Assembly (NCBI GenBank): GCA_016711875.1
Contig: JADJSD010000001.1
Location: 1,488,001 to 1,552,000 of the forward strand
DNA length: 64,000 bases
Source: Betaproteobacteria bacterium
Lineage (GTDB): Bacteria; Pseudomonadota; Gammaproteobacteria; Burkholderiales; Usitatibacteraceae
Reading direction: 5' to 3'
Numbering within the stretch: position 1 is the first letter of the stretch; each line of letters begins with the position of its first letter. The translations under genes were made by a program, and so were the position numbers. The notes under the pieces are model-generated. The model saw only the letters and a list, made by a program, of their open reading frames with translations, made no database searches and had not been told where the DNA came from. Below are positions 1 to 8,595 of this stretch, one piece after another.

Positions 1-1
1 G

Positions 2-817
2 CACATCCAGGCCTTCCGGCTGGCCGAGGAACTCTCGGTCCCCGTCATGGTGTGCATGGACGGGTTCATCCTCACGCACGCGTACGAGCGCGTGGACATG
101 CCCACGCAGGCGCAGGTCGACGCGTACCTGCCGCCCTTCCAGCCGCGCCAGGTGCTAGACCCGCAGGAGCCCGTCTCCATGGGCGCGATGGTCGGGCCCG
201 AGGCGTTCACGGAGGTGCGCTACCTCGCCCACGTGAAGCAGATGCAGGCGCTCGACCTCATCCCGGCCTGGGCCGAGGAATTCCGCCAGGCCTTCGGCCG
301 CGATTCGGGCGGTCTCATCCACGCCTATCGCACCGAGGACGCGGACACGATCGTCGTCGCGCTCGGCTCCGTGCTCGGCACCATCAAGGACACGGTGGAC
401 GCGCTGCGCGAGCAGGGCCACCGGGTCGGCGTCCTGGGCATCACCTGCTTCCGGCCCTGGCCGACGGCGGCCATCCGCCAGGCGCTCGGCAACGCGAAGA
501 AGGTCATCGTCCTGGAGAAGGCCTTCGGCGTGGGCCTGGGCGGCATCGTCTCGGCCAACGTGCGCACCTCCTCCGGGTCGCCGGACTCGGTGTACACCGT
601 GATCGCGGGGCTCGGCGGACGGCCCATCACCCGCGATTCGCTCGCGAGGATCTTCCTCGAAGTGGAGGCGGGAACCGCGCCGGCGCTCACGTTCCTCGAC
701 CTCAACCGCGCCGCTGTCGACCGGGCTCTCGCCCGCGAACGCGAGACGCGCCGAAGCGGCCCCATCGCCGAGGCGCTCCTGCGGGACGTCGGCCTCGTCA
801 CCGCACAGTTGAGGTAG
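2..817 (+). CDS. porA: 2-oxoacid (pyruvate-type):ferredoxin oxidoreductase alpha subunit, 5' partial
   Basis: The frame is open from the window edge, so the N-terminal part lies outside. The visible ~271 residues match the later part of PorA-type alpha subunits: the end of the pyrimidine-binding region (MVCMDGFILTHAYE), then the linker and the C-terminal domain with PEAFTEVRYLAHVKQM and the KVIVLEKAFGVGLGG segment. The enzyme oxidatively decarboxylates a 2-oxoacid to its acyl-CoA and reduces ferredoxin, or a fused electron carrier, in the cytoplasm. The beta subunit starts 5 bp downstream and a GltD-like electron-transfer subunit follows, so this is one operon. Pyruvate is the likeliest substrate by sequence flavour; 2-oxoglutarate or another 2-oxoacid is not excluded. 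Confidence 0.85.
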   Translation, partial: HIQAFRLAEELSVPVMVCMDGFILTHAYERVDMPTQAQVDAYLPPFQPRQVLDPQEPVSMGAMVGPEAFTEVRYLAHVKQMQALDLIPAWAEEFRQAFGRDSGGLIHAYRTEDADTIVVALGSVLGTIKDTVDALREQGHRVGVLGITCFRPWPTAAIRQALGNAKKVIVLEKAFGVGLGGIVSANVRTSSGSPDSVYTVIAGLGGRPITRDSLARIFLEVEAGTAPALTFLDLNRAAVDRALARERETRRSGPIAEALLRDVGLVTAQLR

Positions 818-822
818 ATGCC

Positions 823-1821
823 ATGAGCTTCCAGCCGGTCAAGTTCTACCAGACGGGAACCTTCACGGTGGGCAACCGCCTGCTTCCCGACGCCGAGCGC
901 TCGGTGCAGTCGACCGTGCGCCGCCACAATTCGCTCAACTCCGGCCACCGCGCCTGCCAGGGCTGCGGCGAGGCCCTGGGCGCGCGCTACGCCATCGACG
1001 CGGCCATGGAGGCCACCTCGGGCCAGCTCATCGCGGCCAACGCCACCGGCTGCCTCGAGGTCTTCTCGACGCCGTATCCGGAGACGTCGTGGCAGATCCC
1101 GTGGGTGCACTCGCTCTTCGGCAACACCGCGGCCGTGGCCACGGGCATCGCCGCGGCGATGCGCGTGAAGGGCCGTTCGGAAGTTCGCGTGGTCGCGCAG
1201 GGCGGCGACGGCGGCACCACCGACATCGGCTTCGGCTGCCTGTCGGGCATGTTCGAGCGCAACGACGACGTGCTCTACATCTGCTACGACAACGGCGGCT
1301 ACATGAACACCGGCGTGCAGCGCTCCTCGGCCACGCCGCCGGCCGCACGCACCGCCACGACGATGGCGGTAGGCCCCACGCCCGGCAACCCCTTCGGGCA
1401 GGGCAAGGACCTGCCGGCCATCGCGATGGCCCACAACATTCCCTACGTCGCGACGGCCACGGTGTCGGAACTGCGCGACCTGGAGGCGAAGGTGCGCCGC
1501 GCCATGGAATTCCGCGGCGCGCGCTACCTGCACATCCTGGTGCCGTGCCCGCTGGGCTGGGGGCACGACTCCGCGCTCACCATCCGCATGGCGCGCCTCG
1601 CGCACGAGAGCGGCATCTTCCCCGTCTTCGAGGCGGAAAGCGGCGAGGTGACCGGCGCCTCGAAGATCCGCCGGCAGGTGCCCGTCGAGGAATACCTCCG
1701 GCCCCAGAAGCGCTACGCCCATCTCTTCTCGCCCAAGCCGCGCGAGGACGTGATCCGGCGCATCCAGGAGGCCGCCGACAAGAACATCCGCAAGTACGGG
1801 CTGCTGGAGACGACGCCGTGA
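823..1821 (+). CDS. porB: 2-oxoacid:ferredoxin oxidoreductase beta subunit (TPP-binding)
   Basis: 332 aa, of normal length for PorB. The ATG is 5 bp after the alpha-subunit stop. The N-terminal region has the CQGCGEA pair of cysteines and a third in TGCLEVFST, the usual ligands for one [4Fe-4S] cluster. The thiamine diphosphate/Mg motif runs from about residue 127 (GGDGGTTDIG) to CYDNGGYMNTG. Beta subunits hold TPP and a cluster, and with PorA form the active site that decarboxylates the 2-oxoacid. The stop codon overlaps the GTG of the next gene (GTGA), which suggests translational coupling with the electron-transfer subunit. Confidence 0.9.
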   Translation: MSFQPVKFYQTGTFTVGNRLLPDAERSVQSTVRRHNSLNSGHRACQGCGEALGARYAIDAAMEATSGQLIAANATGCLEVFSTPYPETSWQIPWVHSLFGNTAAVATGIAAAMRVKGRSEVRVVAQGGDGGTTDIGFGCLSGMFERNDDVLYICYDNGGYMNTGVQRSSATPPAARTATTMAVGPTPGNPFGQGKDLPAIAMAHNIPYVATATVSELRDLEAKVRRAMEFRGARYLHILVPCPLGWGHDSALTIRMARLAHESGIFPVFEAESGEVTGASKIRRQVPVEEYLRPQKRYAHLFSPKPREDVIRRIQEAADKNIRKYGLLETTP

Positions 1822-3439
1822 AGAAGCCTTTCGCCATCACGCTGGACCCGGCTCGAGCCTCGCCAACCACACGGGCTCCTGGCGCACCAGCCGGCCCGAA
1901 TACGTCGACCGCCTGCCGCCCTGCAACAACGCCTGCCCCGCGGGCGAGGACATCCAGGGCTGGCTCTTCCACGCCGAAAGTGGCGACTACGAGTCCGCCT
2001 GGCGCGCCCTCGTCGCCAACAACCCGATGCCCGCGGTCATGGGGCGCGTGTGCTACCACCCGTGCGAAGGCTCCTGCAACCGCGCGCAGCTCGATTCGGC
2101 CGTCGGCATCAACTCGGTCGAGCGGTTCCTGGGCGACGAGGCCATCAAGCGCGGCTGGGCCTTCGACGACCCGGCGCCTTACTCCGGCAAGCGCGTGCTC
2201 GTCGTGGGCGCGGGCCCCTCGGGGCTCTCCGCCGCGTATCACCTCGCCCGCCTGGGCCACGCCGTCACGATCCGCGAGGCCGGCCCCATGGCCGGCGGCA
2301 TGATGCGCTTCGGCATCCCCTCCTACCGGCTGCCGCGCGACGTGCTCGATGCGGAGGTGCGCCGCATCCTCGACCTGGGGGTGGAGCTCGAGCTCAACGC
2401 CCGCGTGGACGACATCCTCGAGGCGATGGCCGACGGGCCGTTCGACGCGGCCTTCCTCGCGGTCGGCGCGCACATCGCCAAGCGCGCCTACATCCCGGCC
2501 AACGAGGCCGCGAAGATTCTCGACGCGGTGCAGGTGCTGCGCGGGATGGAAGGCGAGGAAAAGCCCCTTCTCGGCCGTCGCGTGGTCGTCTACGGCGGCG
2601 GCAACACCGCCATCGACGTGGCGCGCACCGCCAAGCGCCTGGGCGCGGAGGAGGCGATGATCGTCTATCGCCGCACGCGCGAGAAGATGCCCGCCCACGA
2701 TTTCGAGGTCCAGGAGGCGCTGGAAGAGGGCGTCCTCATCAAGTGGCTTTCGACCATCAAGCAGGCGGGCGAGCAGTCCATCACCATCGAGAAGATGGCA
2801 CTCGACGAGAAAGGCGTGCCCCAGCCCACGGGCGAATTCGAGACGCTCGAGGCCGATTCCGTGGTGCTCGCGCTCGGGCAGGACGTCGACCTCTCCCTGC
2901 TTTCCCGCGTGCCGGATCTCGAGGTGACCGACGGCGTGGTGAAGGTCGGCCCCAACATGATGACCTCCCACCCGGGCGTCTTCGCCGGCGGCGACATGGT
3001 GCCCGCCGAGCGCACCGTCACGGTCGCGATCGGCCACGGCAAGAAGGCCGCGCGGCACATCGACGCGTGGTTGCGCGGGGGAGCCTGGCAGCCGGGCGAG
3101 AAGCACGAGGTGGCGGAATTCGGCAAGCTCAACACCTGGTACTACTCGGACGCCTCCAAGACGGTGCGGCCGGTGCTGGACATGCAGAAGCGCATCACCT
3201 CCTTCGACGAGGTGGTGATGGCCCTGGACGAGGGCACGGCCCTCTTCGAGGCGCGCCGGTGCCTGTCCTGCGGCAACTGCTTCGAGTGCGACAACTGCTA
3301 CGGCGTCTGCCCGGACAACGCCGTCATCAAGCTCGGCCCCGGCAAGCGCTTCCGCTTCAACTACGACTACTGCAAGGGCTGCGGCGTCTGCGCCGCCGAA
3401 TGCCCCTGCGGCGCCATCCGGATGGTGCCGGAGGAGATC
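1818..3439 (+). CDS. GltD-like NAD(P)H/FAD oxidoreductase with C-terminal 2x[4Fe-4S] domain (frameshifted; stop lost)
   Basis: The GTG overlaps the porB stop. About 11 codons in, the frame breaks: after ITLDP the conserved family sequence (SSLANHTGSW, then PPCNNACPAGEDIQ) continues in the frame one base earlier, as if one G was lost from a CCGGG run near 1850. From there the frame runs cleanly: CYHPCEGSCNR cluster ligands, FAD motif GAGPSGLSAAYHLARLG, NAD(P) motif VVYGGGNTAIDVARTAKRLG, then a ferredoxin domain (CLSCGNCFECDNCYGVCP and CKGCGVCAAECPCGAI). The family end (MVPEEI) falls at 3439, but no stop follows and the frame stays open into the STAS gene. The protein probably links the oxidoreductase to NAD(P)H, as in bacterial 2-oxoacid:NADP oxidoreductases with a third flavoprotein subunit. 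A real fusion to STAS is unlikely. Confidence 0.8.
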
Positions 3440-3505
3440 AGGCCGCCCGGCAGGGCCGCTGCGGGCCCGAGAATCGTACGGGCGGCCGGCGGTCGCGGCC
3501 GACAC

Positions 3506-3529
3506 GCGCCCCCAGGGCCCCGGGGGCGC
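3506..3529 (+). other. strong GC hairpin between the GltD-like gene and the STAS gene
   Basis: GCGCCCCC pairs perfectly with GGGGGCGC across an 8-nt spacer. There is no T-run after it, so it is not a textbook intrinsic terminator, but it marks 3440-3589 as non-coding and separates the oxidoreductase operon from the signalling genes. No clear promoter was recognised for the STAS gene in this gap. Confidence 0.4.
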
Positions 3530-3589
3530 CGCCGCTTATCCCGGGCTTTCTCGACAATAGGGCCGATTCAGCCCTCAGAACGAGAAAAA

Positions 3590-3973
3590 ATGGCTCTGCA
3601 GGCACGCCGTTACGCCAATGCGCTCGTGGTGGACGTGGCCGGCAGGCTGGACCAGGACAACTGCGACGCGTTCCGGGCCGACCTGATGGTGCACGTCGAG
3701 CAATCCGCCCACGATGGCGGCTCGGTGGTGCTCGACCTTTCCGGCCTCGAGTACGTCTCGAGCGCGGGGCTGCGCTGCTTCATGCTCGCCTACCGGCAGG
3801 CCAAGGCCCAGCACGGCCGCATCCTCGTGGCCGCCCTGCAGCCGATGGTGGCCGAGATATTCGAGATCAGCCACTTCAACCTCGTTTTCCAGGTCTTCCC
3901 CACCGTCCGCGAGGCGCTCGCGGCCGCATCCTCGGACGCGGCGGCGTCCTACGACAAGGCCGCCGTCGCGTGA
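3590..3973 (+). CDS. STAS-domain anti-anti-sigma factor antagonist
   Basis: 127 aa, a single STAS domain of SpoIIAA/RsbV type. The phospho-acceptor region DLSGLEYVSSAGLRCFMLAY has the typical Ser next to SAGLR (about residues 55-60). Such proteins bind an RsbW-type kinase when unphosphorylated, releasing the kinase's target, and are reactivated by PP2C phosphatases. Both partner types lie nearby: a PP2C domain at 4958-7045 and a kinase-like ATPase at 8164-8586. The ATG is chosen because the family fold begins just after it; the same frame is open upstream only because the preceding gene has no stop. The beta-lactamase fold gene follows 25 bp later. Confidence 0.88.
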   Translation: MALQARRYANALVVDVAGRLDQDNCDAFRADLMVHVEQSAHDGGSVVLDLSGLEYVSSAGLRCFMLAYRQAKAQHGRILVAALQPMVAEIFEISHFNLVFQVFPTVREALAAASSDAAASYDKAAVA

Positions 3974-3998
3974 CGGACGCCGCCAGGAGCCTCGCGGC

Positions 3999-4961
3999 AT
4001 GACATTCCGGGTCCGGTTCTGGGGCACGCGGGGCTCGATCCCCGTCGCGCTCACCGCCTTCGACATCCGAGACAAGCTGGCTCGCGCCCTCGTCGAGGCC
4101 TCGGGGCGCACGTTCGATTCCTACGAGCAGGCCCACGCCTACGCCTCGACGGAACTCGACTTCTCCATCACGCACACCTTCGGCGGGCACACCCCCTGCG
4201 TCGAGCTCGACCTGGGCGGCCCGGAATACTACGTGTGCGACCTGGGCAGCGGCGCGCGGCCCTTCGGCGTGCACGTGCTGGCCAACCAGTCCCGCCGCCC
4301 GGCCGTGGTGAACGTCTTCATGTCCCACGTGCACTGGGACCACATCATGGGCTTCCCCTTCTTCGGGCCGGCCTATGTCCCGGGCACCACGATCCGCGTC
4401 CACGGCTGCCATGACGTCATCGAGCAGGCCTTCCGCCTGCAGCAGTCGGCGCCGTGTTTCCCGGTGGATTTCGACCAGCTCGCCGCGAAGATCGAGTTCG
4501 TGAGGCTCGAGCCCGACAAGCCCAACGTCGTGGGCGGCCTCACGGTCACCCCGCACCTGCAGCTGCATTCGGGCGATTCATACGGCTTTCGTTTCGAGAA
4601 GGACGGCAAGAGCGTCGTCTACTCCACCGACAGCGAGCACAAGCTCGAGAACCGCGCCGAGAGCGAGAGCTTCGCCGCGTTCTTCCGCGACGCCGACATG
4701 GTGATCTTCGACGCGATGTACGCCCTGGCCGAGGCCATCAGCGTGAAGGCGGACTGGGGCCACTCGAGCAACATCGTGGGCGTCGAGCTCTGCCAGATGG
4801 CGCGCGCCAAGCACCTGGTGCTCTTCCACCACGAGCCGGCCAACGACGACGCCACCCTCGAGGGCCTGCTCAAGGAGGCCCGCCGGTTCGAGGAGCTCAC
4901 GCGCGGCGAGCAGGCCCTGAAGGTGTCCGCCGCCTACGACGGACTGGAGCTCGAACCCTGA
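3999..4961 (+). CDS. MBL-fold metallohydrolase (possible cyclic-phosphodiesterase type)
   Basis: 320 aa. The N-terminus FWGTRGSIPV and the insertion before the metal site resemble the PDE/ElaC-like branch of the metallo-beta-lactamase superfamily. Metal ligands visible: SHVHWDHIMG (HxHxDH), the His of LQLHSGDSYGF, YSTDSEH, and FHHEPAND near the C-terminus. It is soluble, with no signal peptide. It sits between the STAS gene (25 bp upstream) and the CHASE2-PP2C gene (junction overlap), so it probably belongs to the same signalling operon; hydrolysis of a cyclic nucleotide or other phosphodiester is a guess from the family. The substrate cannot be read from sequence. Confidence 0.8.
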   Translation: MTFRVRFWGTRGSIPVALTAFDIRDKLARALVEASGRTFDSYEQAHAYASTELDFSITHTFGGHTPCVELDLGGPEYYVCDLGSGARPFGVHVLANQSRRPAVVNVFMSHVHWDHIMGFPFFGPAYVPGTTIRVHGCHDVIEQAFRLQQSAPCFPVDFDQLAAKIEFVRLEPDKPNVVGGLTVTPHLQLHSGDSYGFRFEKDGKSVVYSTDSEHKLENRAESESFAAFFRDADMVIFDAMYALAEAISVKADWGHSSNIVGVELCQMARAKHLVLFHHEPANDDATLEGLLKEARRFEELTRGEQALKVSAAYDGLELEP

Positions 4962-7045
4962 ACGCGACGGGCGCGTTCCGCGTAGCGGCGCTCGCCCTCC
5001 TCGCCGCGTTCTCCCTCTCCATCGCGCTTTCGGCCCCCCCGGTCGAGATGGCGAGAAACCTCGTTTTCGACAGCTACCAGCGCTGGAAGCCGCGCGAGCG
5101 CACCTCGGACCTGGTCGCGGTCGTCACCATCGACGAGAAGGCCATCGCACAGTACGGCCAGTGGCCCTGGCCGCGCACCCGCGTGGCCGAGCTGGTCTCC
5201 CTCATCGCCGACGCGAAGCCCGCCGCGTTGGCGCTCGACATCCTGTTCGCCGAGCCGGACCGCTATTCGCCCGCGGCGATCGAGAAGGTGATCTCCCTGC
5301 CGCCGGATCTTGCCGCGAGCCTTCGCCGTCTCGATTCGAGCGATGCCGTGCTCGGCCGGGCGCTCAAGCGAGTTCCCACCGTCCTGGCGGTCGCGGGCCT
5401 CGACCAGGACGACCCGCAGTTCGCGGGCGCGCCCGCGGGGCCGCCCTTCCGGTTCGTGGGGGGCACGGAAGCCGCGCTGCGCGGGTACAAGGGCTTCCTG
5501 CACAACACGCGCGAGGTGGACGCGGGCGCGGCGAGCCACGGGCTCGTGAGTGTCGATTTCGAGGGCGGCATCGCGCGGCGCATGCAATACGTGGCGCGGG
5601 TGGGCTTGCACGGGGTCGCGGGCCTGGGCCCGGAGCTCGTGCGCCTCGCCGTGGGCGGAAACATGGCGCTGCACCCGGCGGCGGGAGGGCTCCTCGAGCT
5701 GCGTTTCGGGGACTACCGGGTGCCCGTTCAGCCGGACGGGCGCGCCCACGTCTACTTCGGCCGCAGCGATCCGACGCGTTTCATCGAGGCCTCGAACATC
5801 CTCTCCGGCCGGGTCGACCTCGCACCGCTCGAGGGCAAGCTCGTGCTCATCGGCTTCACGGGCCTGGGCCTGCAGGACCTGGCGGTGACGCCGCTGGGCG
5901 AGAGCGTTCCGGGCGTCGAGCACCACGCGCAGGCGGCGGAGGCCATCGTCGAGGAACGGTACCTCAGGCGCTACGATTTCGCGCCGCGTCTCGAGGCGGC
6001 CGTGCTCCTCGCCTTCGGGTTCGCGCTTTTCTGGCTGGTGCCGCGCGTGGGGGCCCTTCGCTCGGCGAGCGCGCTGGCAGGGGGCGTCGCCCTCATCGGC
6101 GGCGCCGGGTGGCTCGCGTTCCGGCAGGCGGGCCTGCTCTTCGACCCGGTGTCGCCCGCGCTCGGCGGCATGCTCGTGTTCGGCATGATGCAGGTCGGCT
6201 CGCTCGCCGAGGCGCAGCGCCAGCGCCAGCAGCTGCGCGAGCAGGCCGCGCGCATGGCGGGCGAACTCGACGCGGCCAAGCGCATCCAGATGGGCCTGCT
6301 GCCCGACCCGCGCGAGGTGTTCGCCGGCGAGTCTCGCGTGGACGTGGCCGCGCTCCTCGTGCCCGCCCGGACGGTGGGCGGCGACTTCTACGACTGCTTC
6401 ATGCTCGATGCGAACCGGCTCTTCTTCGTGGTGGCCGACGTCTCCGGCAAGGGCCTGCCGGCCTCGCTCTTCATGGCGTCGGCGAAGTCGGTGCTCAAGG
6501 GCGCGGCGCTCACGGTCGAGGGCACGCTCGGCGGGGTGCTCGCGCGGGCGCAGGACGAGATCCAGCGCGAGAACCCGGAATCGCTCTTCGTGACGGCGCT
6601 CGCGGGCATCCTCGACCTGCAGACGGGCGAACTCGAGATCGCCAACGCCGGCCACGAGCCCGTGTGGATCCATCCGCCCGGCGGCAAGCCGGTGCGCTTC
6701 GAGGCCGCGGGCGGGCCGCCCCTGTGCGTGATGGACGTCTTTTCCTACCCGACCACGCGTCACGCGCTGCAGCCGGGCGGATGGGTCCTCGCCATTTCCG
6801 ATGGGGCGACGGAGGCGATGAACACGGCGCGGGAATTCTTCGGCGCGGAACGCCTCGCCACCTCGCTCGGCTGGATCGGCGAGGAAGCCGGTGCGGCCGC
6901 CGTGGTCGAGCGCGTGAGCGAGGACGTGAGGCGATTCTCGGGGGAGGCGGAACCGGCGGACGACCTCACGCTCTTCGCGATCCGATGGCGGGGCGGCGCG
7001 CGCGACGCGCGGCAGTCGAACGCCGTCGGCTCCGACGCTATCTGA
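4958..7045 (+). CDS. CHASE2 sensor - transmembrane - PP2C (SpoIIE-type) serine phosphatase
   Basis: About 695 aa. Residues ~7-25 form a first membrane segment, ~40-330 a periplasmic CHASE2 domain (SDLVAVVTIDEKAIAQYGQWPWPR), and ~340-430 a cluster of membrane segments. A coiled stretch with AKRIQMGLLPDPREVF follows, then a PP2C/SpoIIE phosphatase (GGDFYDCF, VADVSGKGLPASLFMA, ISDGATEAMN). No ATG, GTG or TTG exists in frame before the first membrane segment; the best start is the CTG at 4958 (CTGA overlap with the previous stop, GGAG about 8 nt upstream). The first ATG, at 5048, would delete the anchor. It likely dephosphorylates the STAS protein in response to an envelope signal. The last 8 bp overlap the convergent OmpA gene. 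Confidence 0.82.
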   Translation: MNATGAFRVAALALLAAFSLSIALSAPPVEMARNLVFDSYQRWKPRERTSDLVAVVTIDEKAIAQYGQWPWPRTRVAELVSLIADAKPAALALDILFAEPDRYSPAAIEKVISLPPDLAASLRRLDSSDAVLGRALKRVPTVLAVAGLDQDDPQFAGAPAGPPFRFVGGTEAALRGYKGFLHNTREVDAGAASHGLVSVDFEGGIARRMQYVARVGLHGVAGLGPELVRLAVGGNMALHPAAGGLLELRFGDYRVPVQPDGRAHVYFGRSDPTRFIEASNILSGRVDLAPLEGKLVLIGFTGLGLQDLAVTPLGESVPGVEHHAQAAEAIVEERYLRRYDFAPRLEAAVLLAFGFALFWLVPRVGALRSASALAGGVALIGGAGWLAFRQAGLLFDPVSPALGGMLVFGMMQVGSLAEAQRQRQQLREQAARMAGELDAAKRIQMGLLPDPREVFAGESRVDVAALLVPARTVGGDFYDCFMLDANRLFFVVADVSGKGLPASLFMASAKSVLKGAALTVEGTLGGVLARAQDEIQRENPESLFVTALAGILDLQTGELEIANAGHEPVWIHPPGGKPVRFEAAGGPPLCVMDVFSYPTTRHALQPGGWVLAISDGATEAMNTAREFFGAERLATSLGWIGEEAGAAAVVERVSEDVRRFSGEAEPADDLTLFAIRWRGGARDARQSNAVGSDAI

Positions 7046-7652
7046 CGCTGATCTCGACGCGCCGGTTGCGCGGCTCGGCCACGTTGTCGTCGGTGGGCAC
7101 GAGCAGTTCGCGCTTGCCCCGGCCGGCCGACTGCATGCGCTGCCGTTCCATGCCCATGCCCACGAGCATGTCGCGCACGCGATCGGCGCGCGCGAGGGAG
7201 AGCTTGTCGTTGAAGGCGAGGTTGCCCACCGTGTCCGTGTGGCCGATCACCAGGATGTCGGGCGCCGGACGGCGGCGCAGCTCGCCGAACACCTTGTCGA
7301 GCTCGGCCTTCGAGGCGGGCGTGAGTTCGTCCTTGCCTTCCAGGAAATAGAGCGTGAAGGTCGCGGGCCGGCCGGGCAGGGCAGACACCGTTTCGGCGAA
7401 GATCGCGTCGACCGACTCGCGGGTGACGGCCACCGTCTCGGTGGAGCCGTCCGCCTTCACGCGGCGGGCGACGTAGGCCTTGTCGAGAACCTGCTCGCCG
7501 TCCCGCGTGCGCACGACCACGGCGCCCACGTGCCCGGTCGGGCCGGGGATCACGGCCACCATCTCGGCGGGCGCGAGGGCCCGGGGTTTCGGCGGGGCTT
7601 CGGCGCAGCCCGCGATCGCGGCGAGGAGAAAGGCGGCCGCGACGAGGCGCAT
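7038..7652 (-). CDS. OmpA-family peptidoglycan-associated lipoprotein
   Basis: 204 aa. The N-terminal signal ends in a lipobox (AAIAGC), so it is predicted to be a lipoprotein. After a ~95-residue periplasmic region with no recognisable domain comes a C-terminal OmpA-like domain (TLYFLEGKDELTPASKAELD, IGHTDTVGN, LSLARADRVRDML, NRRVEISV), which binds peptidoglycan non-covalently. It lies 3 bp downstream of the FecR-type gene on the same strand; together they suggest an envelope-sensing pair placed inside the phosphatase/kinase module. Confidence 0.85.
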   Translation of the reverse strand: MRLVAAAFLLAAIAGCAEAPPKPRALAPAEMVAVIPGPTGHVGAVVVRTRDGEQVLDKAYVARRVKADGSTETVAVTRESVDAIFAETVSALPGRPATFTLYFLEGKDELTPASKAELDKVFGELRRRPAPDILVIGHTDTVGNLAFNDKLSLARADRVRDMLVGMGMERQRMQSAGRGKRELLVPTDDNVAEPRNRRVEISVR

Positions 7653-7655
7653 GGG

Positions 7656-8102
7656 CTACGGGGCGGGCGCGTCTTCGACGGACACCACGAACTCGGTGCC
7701 GCGCACGGCCATCACGGACGAGGGCGTGCGGATCTTCATCGACTCGGGCGTCTGCTTGACCATCTTGCCGGAGACGGCCGCGAGCTTGCCTTTCTTCAGG
7801 GAGCCCTCGAACTCGCCGGCGTGCGTGGTGGAATCGAAGCGGTACTTGTCGATCGAGAAGACCGTGTTCGGGCCGACCGAGACGAGGCTGTTGTCGGCGA
7901 AGGTGACGCCGGCCGAACCGTTGGCGCCGGTGCGCAGCGTATCGGAGGCGCGCACCGCCATGCCGACCGTCGCCGGGACGCTCCTGCCTTCGCGTTCGAT
8001 CTGCACGGGGCCCTGCGAAACCTTCACCACGCCGACATCGGTGCTCGCGAAGGCGGGCAGCGCGGCGAAGAAAGCGGCGACGGCGAAAAGGGACTTGCGC
8101 AT
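7656..8102 (-). CDS. FecR-domain exported protein
   Basis: 148 aa with a clear Sec signal (MRKSLFAVAAFFAALPAFA). The mature part is a compact FecR domain: VKVSQGPVQIEREGRSVPATVG, DTLRTGANGSAGVTFADNSLVSVGPNT, and the typical IRTPSSVMAVRGTEFVVSV ending. It has no membrane helix after the signal, so it is periplasmic and not a classical anti-sigma FecR. FecR domains of this kind often accompany CHASE2 proteins, as here. It is probably co-transcribed with the OmpA lipoprotein and divergent from the kinase gene at 8164. Confidence 0.85.
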   Translation of the reverse strand: MRKSLFAVAAFFAALPAFASTDVGVVKVSQGPVQIEREGRSVPATVGMAVRASDTLRTGANGSAGVTFADNSLVSVGPNTVFSIDKYRFDSTTHAGEFEGSLKKGKLAAVSGKMVKQTPESMKIRTPSSVMAVRGTEFVVSVEDAPAP

Positions 8103-8139
8103 GGGAGCCTCCGACCGGTTGGGGGGTATGAGGGCAGCC

Positions 8140-8145
8140 TATAAT
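8140..8145 (+). promoter_or_regulatory. possible -10 box (TATAAT) for the RsbW-like gene
   Basis: A perfect TATAAT lies 18 bp before the GTG at 8164, in the divergent gap. No good -35 hexamer is seen at normal distance (GGTTGG is the best at 17 bp). If used, the transcript would start almost at the ribosome-binding site (AAAGGA, ~8152), giving a very short leader. Confidence 0.4.
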
Positions 8146-8163
8146 GCCCGAAAAGGAATTTCT

Positions 8164-8586
8164 GTGAACACCATCACAAGCCGTGCCGGCATGTTCGTAT
8201 CCCGGTTGGAAGATCTCAAGAAGGCCCGCGCCTTTCTCGAGAGCTTCTGCGCCGGCGCCGGCATCGACCGACAGGCCGGGCTGCGGCTGAACCTGGTGGT
8301 GGAGGAACTCTTCCTCAACACGGTGAAGCACGGACACCGGGGGGGATCGGACGCCCCGGTCTGGATCACGCTCGCCACGGAAGCCGGCGGCATCCGCCTC
8401 ACCTACGAGGACCACGCGCCGCCCTTCAACCCGTTCGCTCCGGGTGCCCGCGAGCTGCTCGAGGCCCTCGCCCAGACGCGGCGGGAAGGCGGGCTCGGCG
8501 TCATCCTCGCCCACAGCCTCACCCAGGGATCCGAGTACGCCTACCTGTACGGGCGAAACCGCATCCGGGTGAGCGTCGCCGGCTGA
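8164..8586 (+). CDS. RsbW/SpoIIAB-like serine-protein kinase (HATPase_c_2)
   Basis: 140 aa. Start GTG at 8164, preceded by AAAGGA. The GHKL ATPase boxes are visible: N box EELFLNTVKHGHRGG (about residues 43-57), a degenerate G1 box (YEDHAPPFNP) and G2 box GGLGVILAHSL. Anti-sigma-type kinases phosphorylate STAS antagonists and bind sigma or other effectors. The matching STAS protein and PP2C phosphatase are encoded 1-5 kb upstream on the same strand, across two minus-strand genes. No sigma factor is encoded nearby, so the output may be a different partner. Confidence 0.82.
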   Translation: MNTITSRAGMFVSRLEDLKKARAFLESFCAGAGIDRQAGLRLNLVVEELFLNTVKHGHRGGSDAPVWITLATEAGGIRLTYEDHAPPFNPFAPGARELLEALAQTRREGGLGVILAHSLTQGSEYAYLYGRNRIRVSVAG

Positions 8587-8595
8587 CCGGGCGGC

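Noticed and set aside
2027..3973. A natural GltD-ferredoxin-STAS fusion protein
   Set aside because: The joining segment is low-complexity, contains a strong non-coding hairpin, and the STAS part has its own ATG; a missing stop is the simpler reading.
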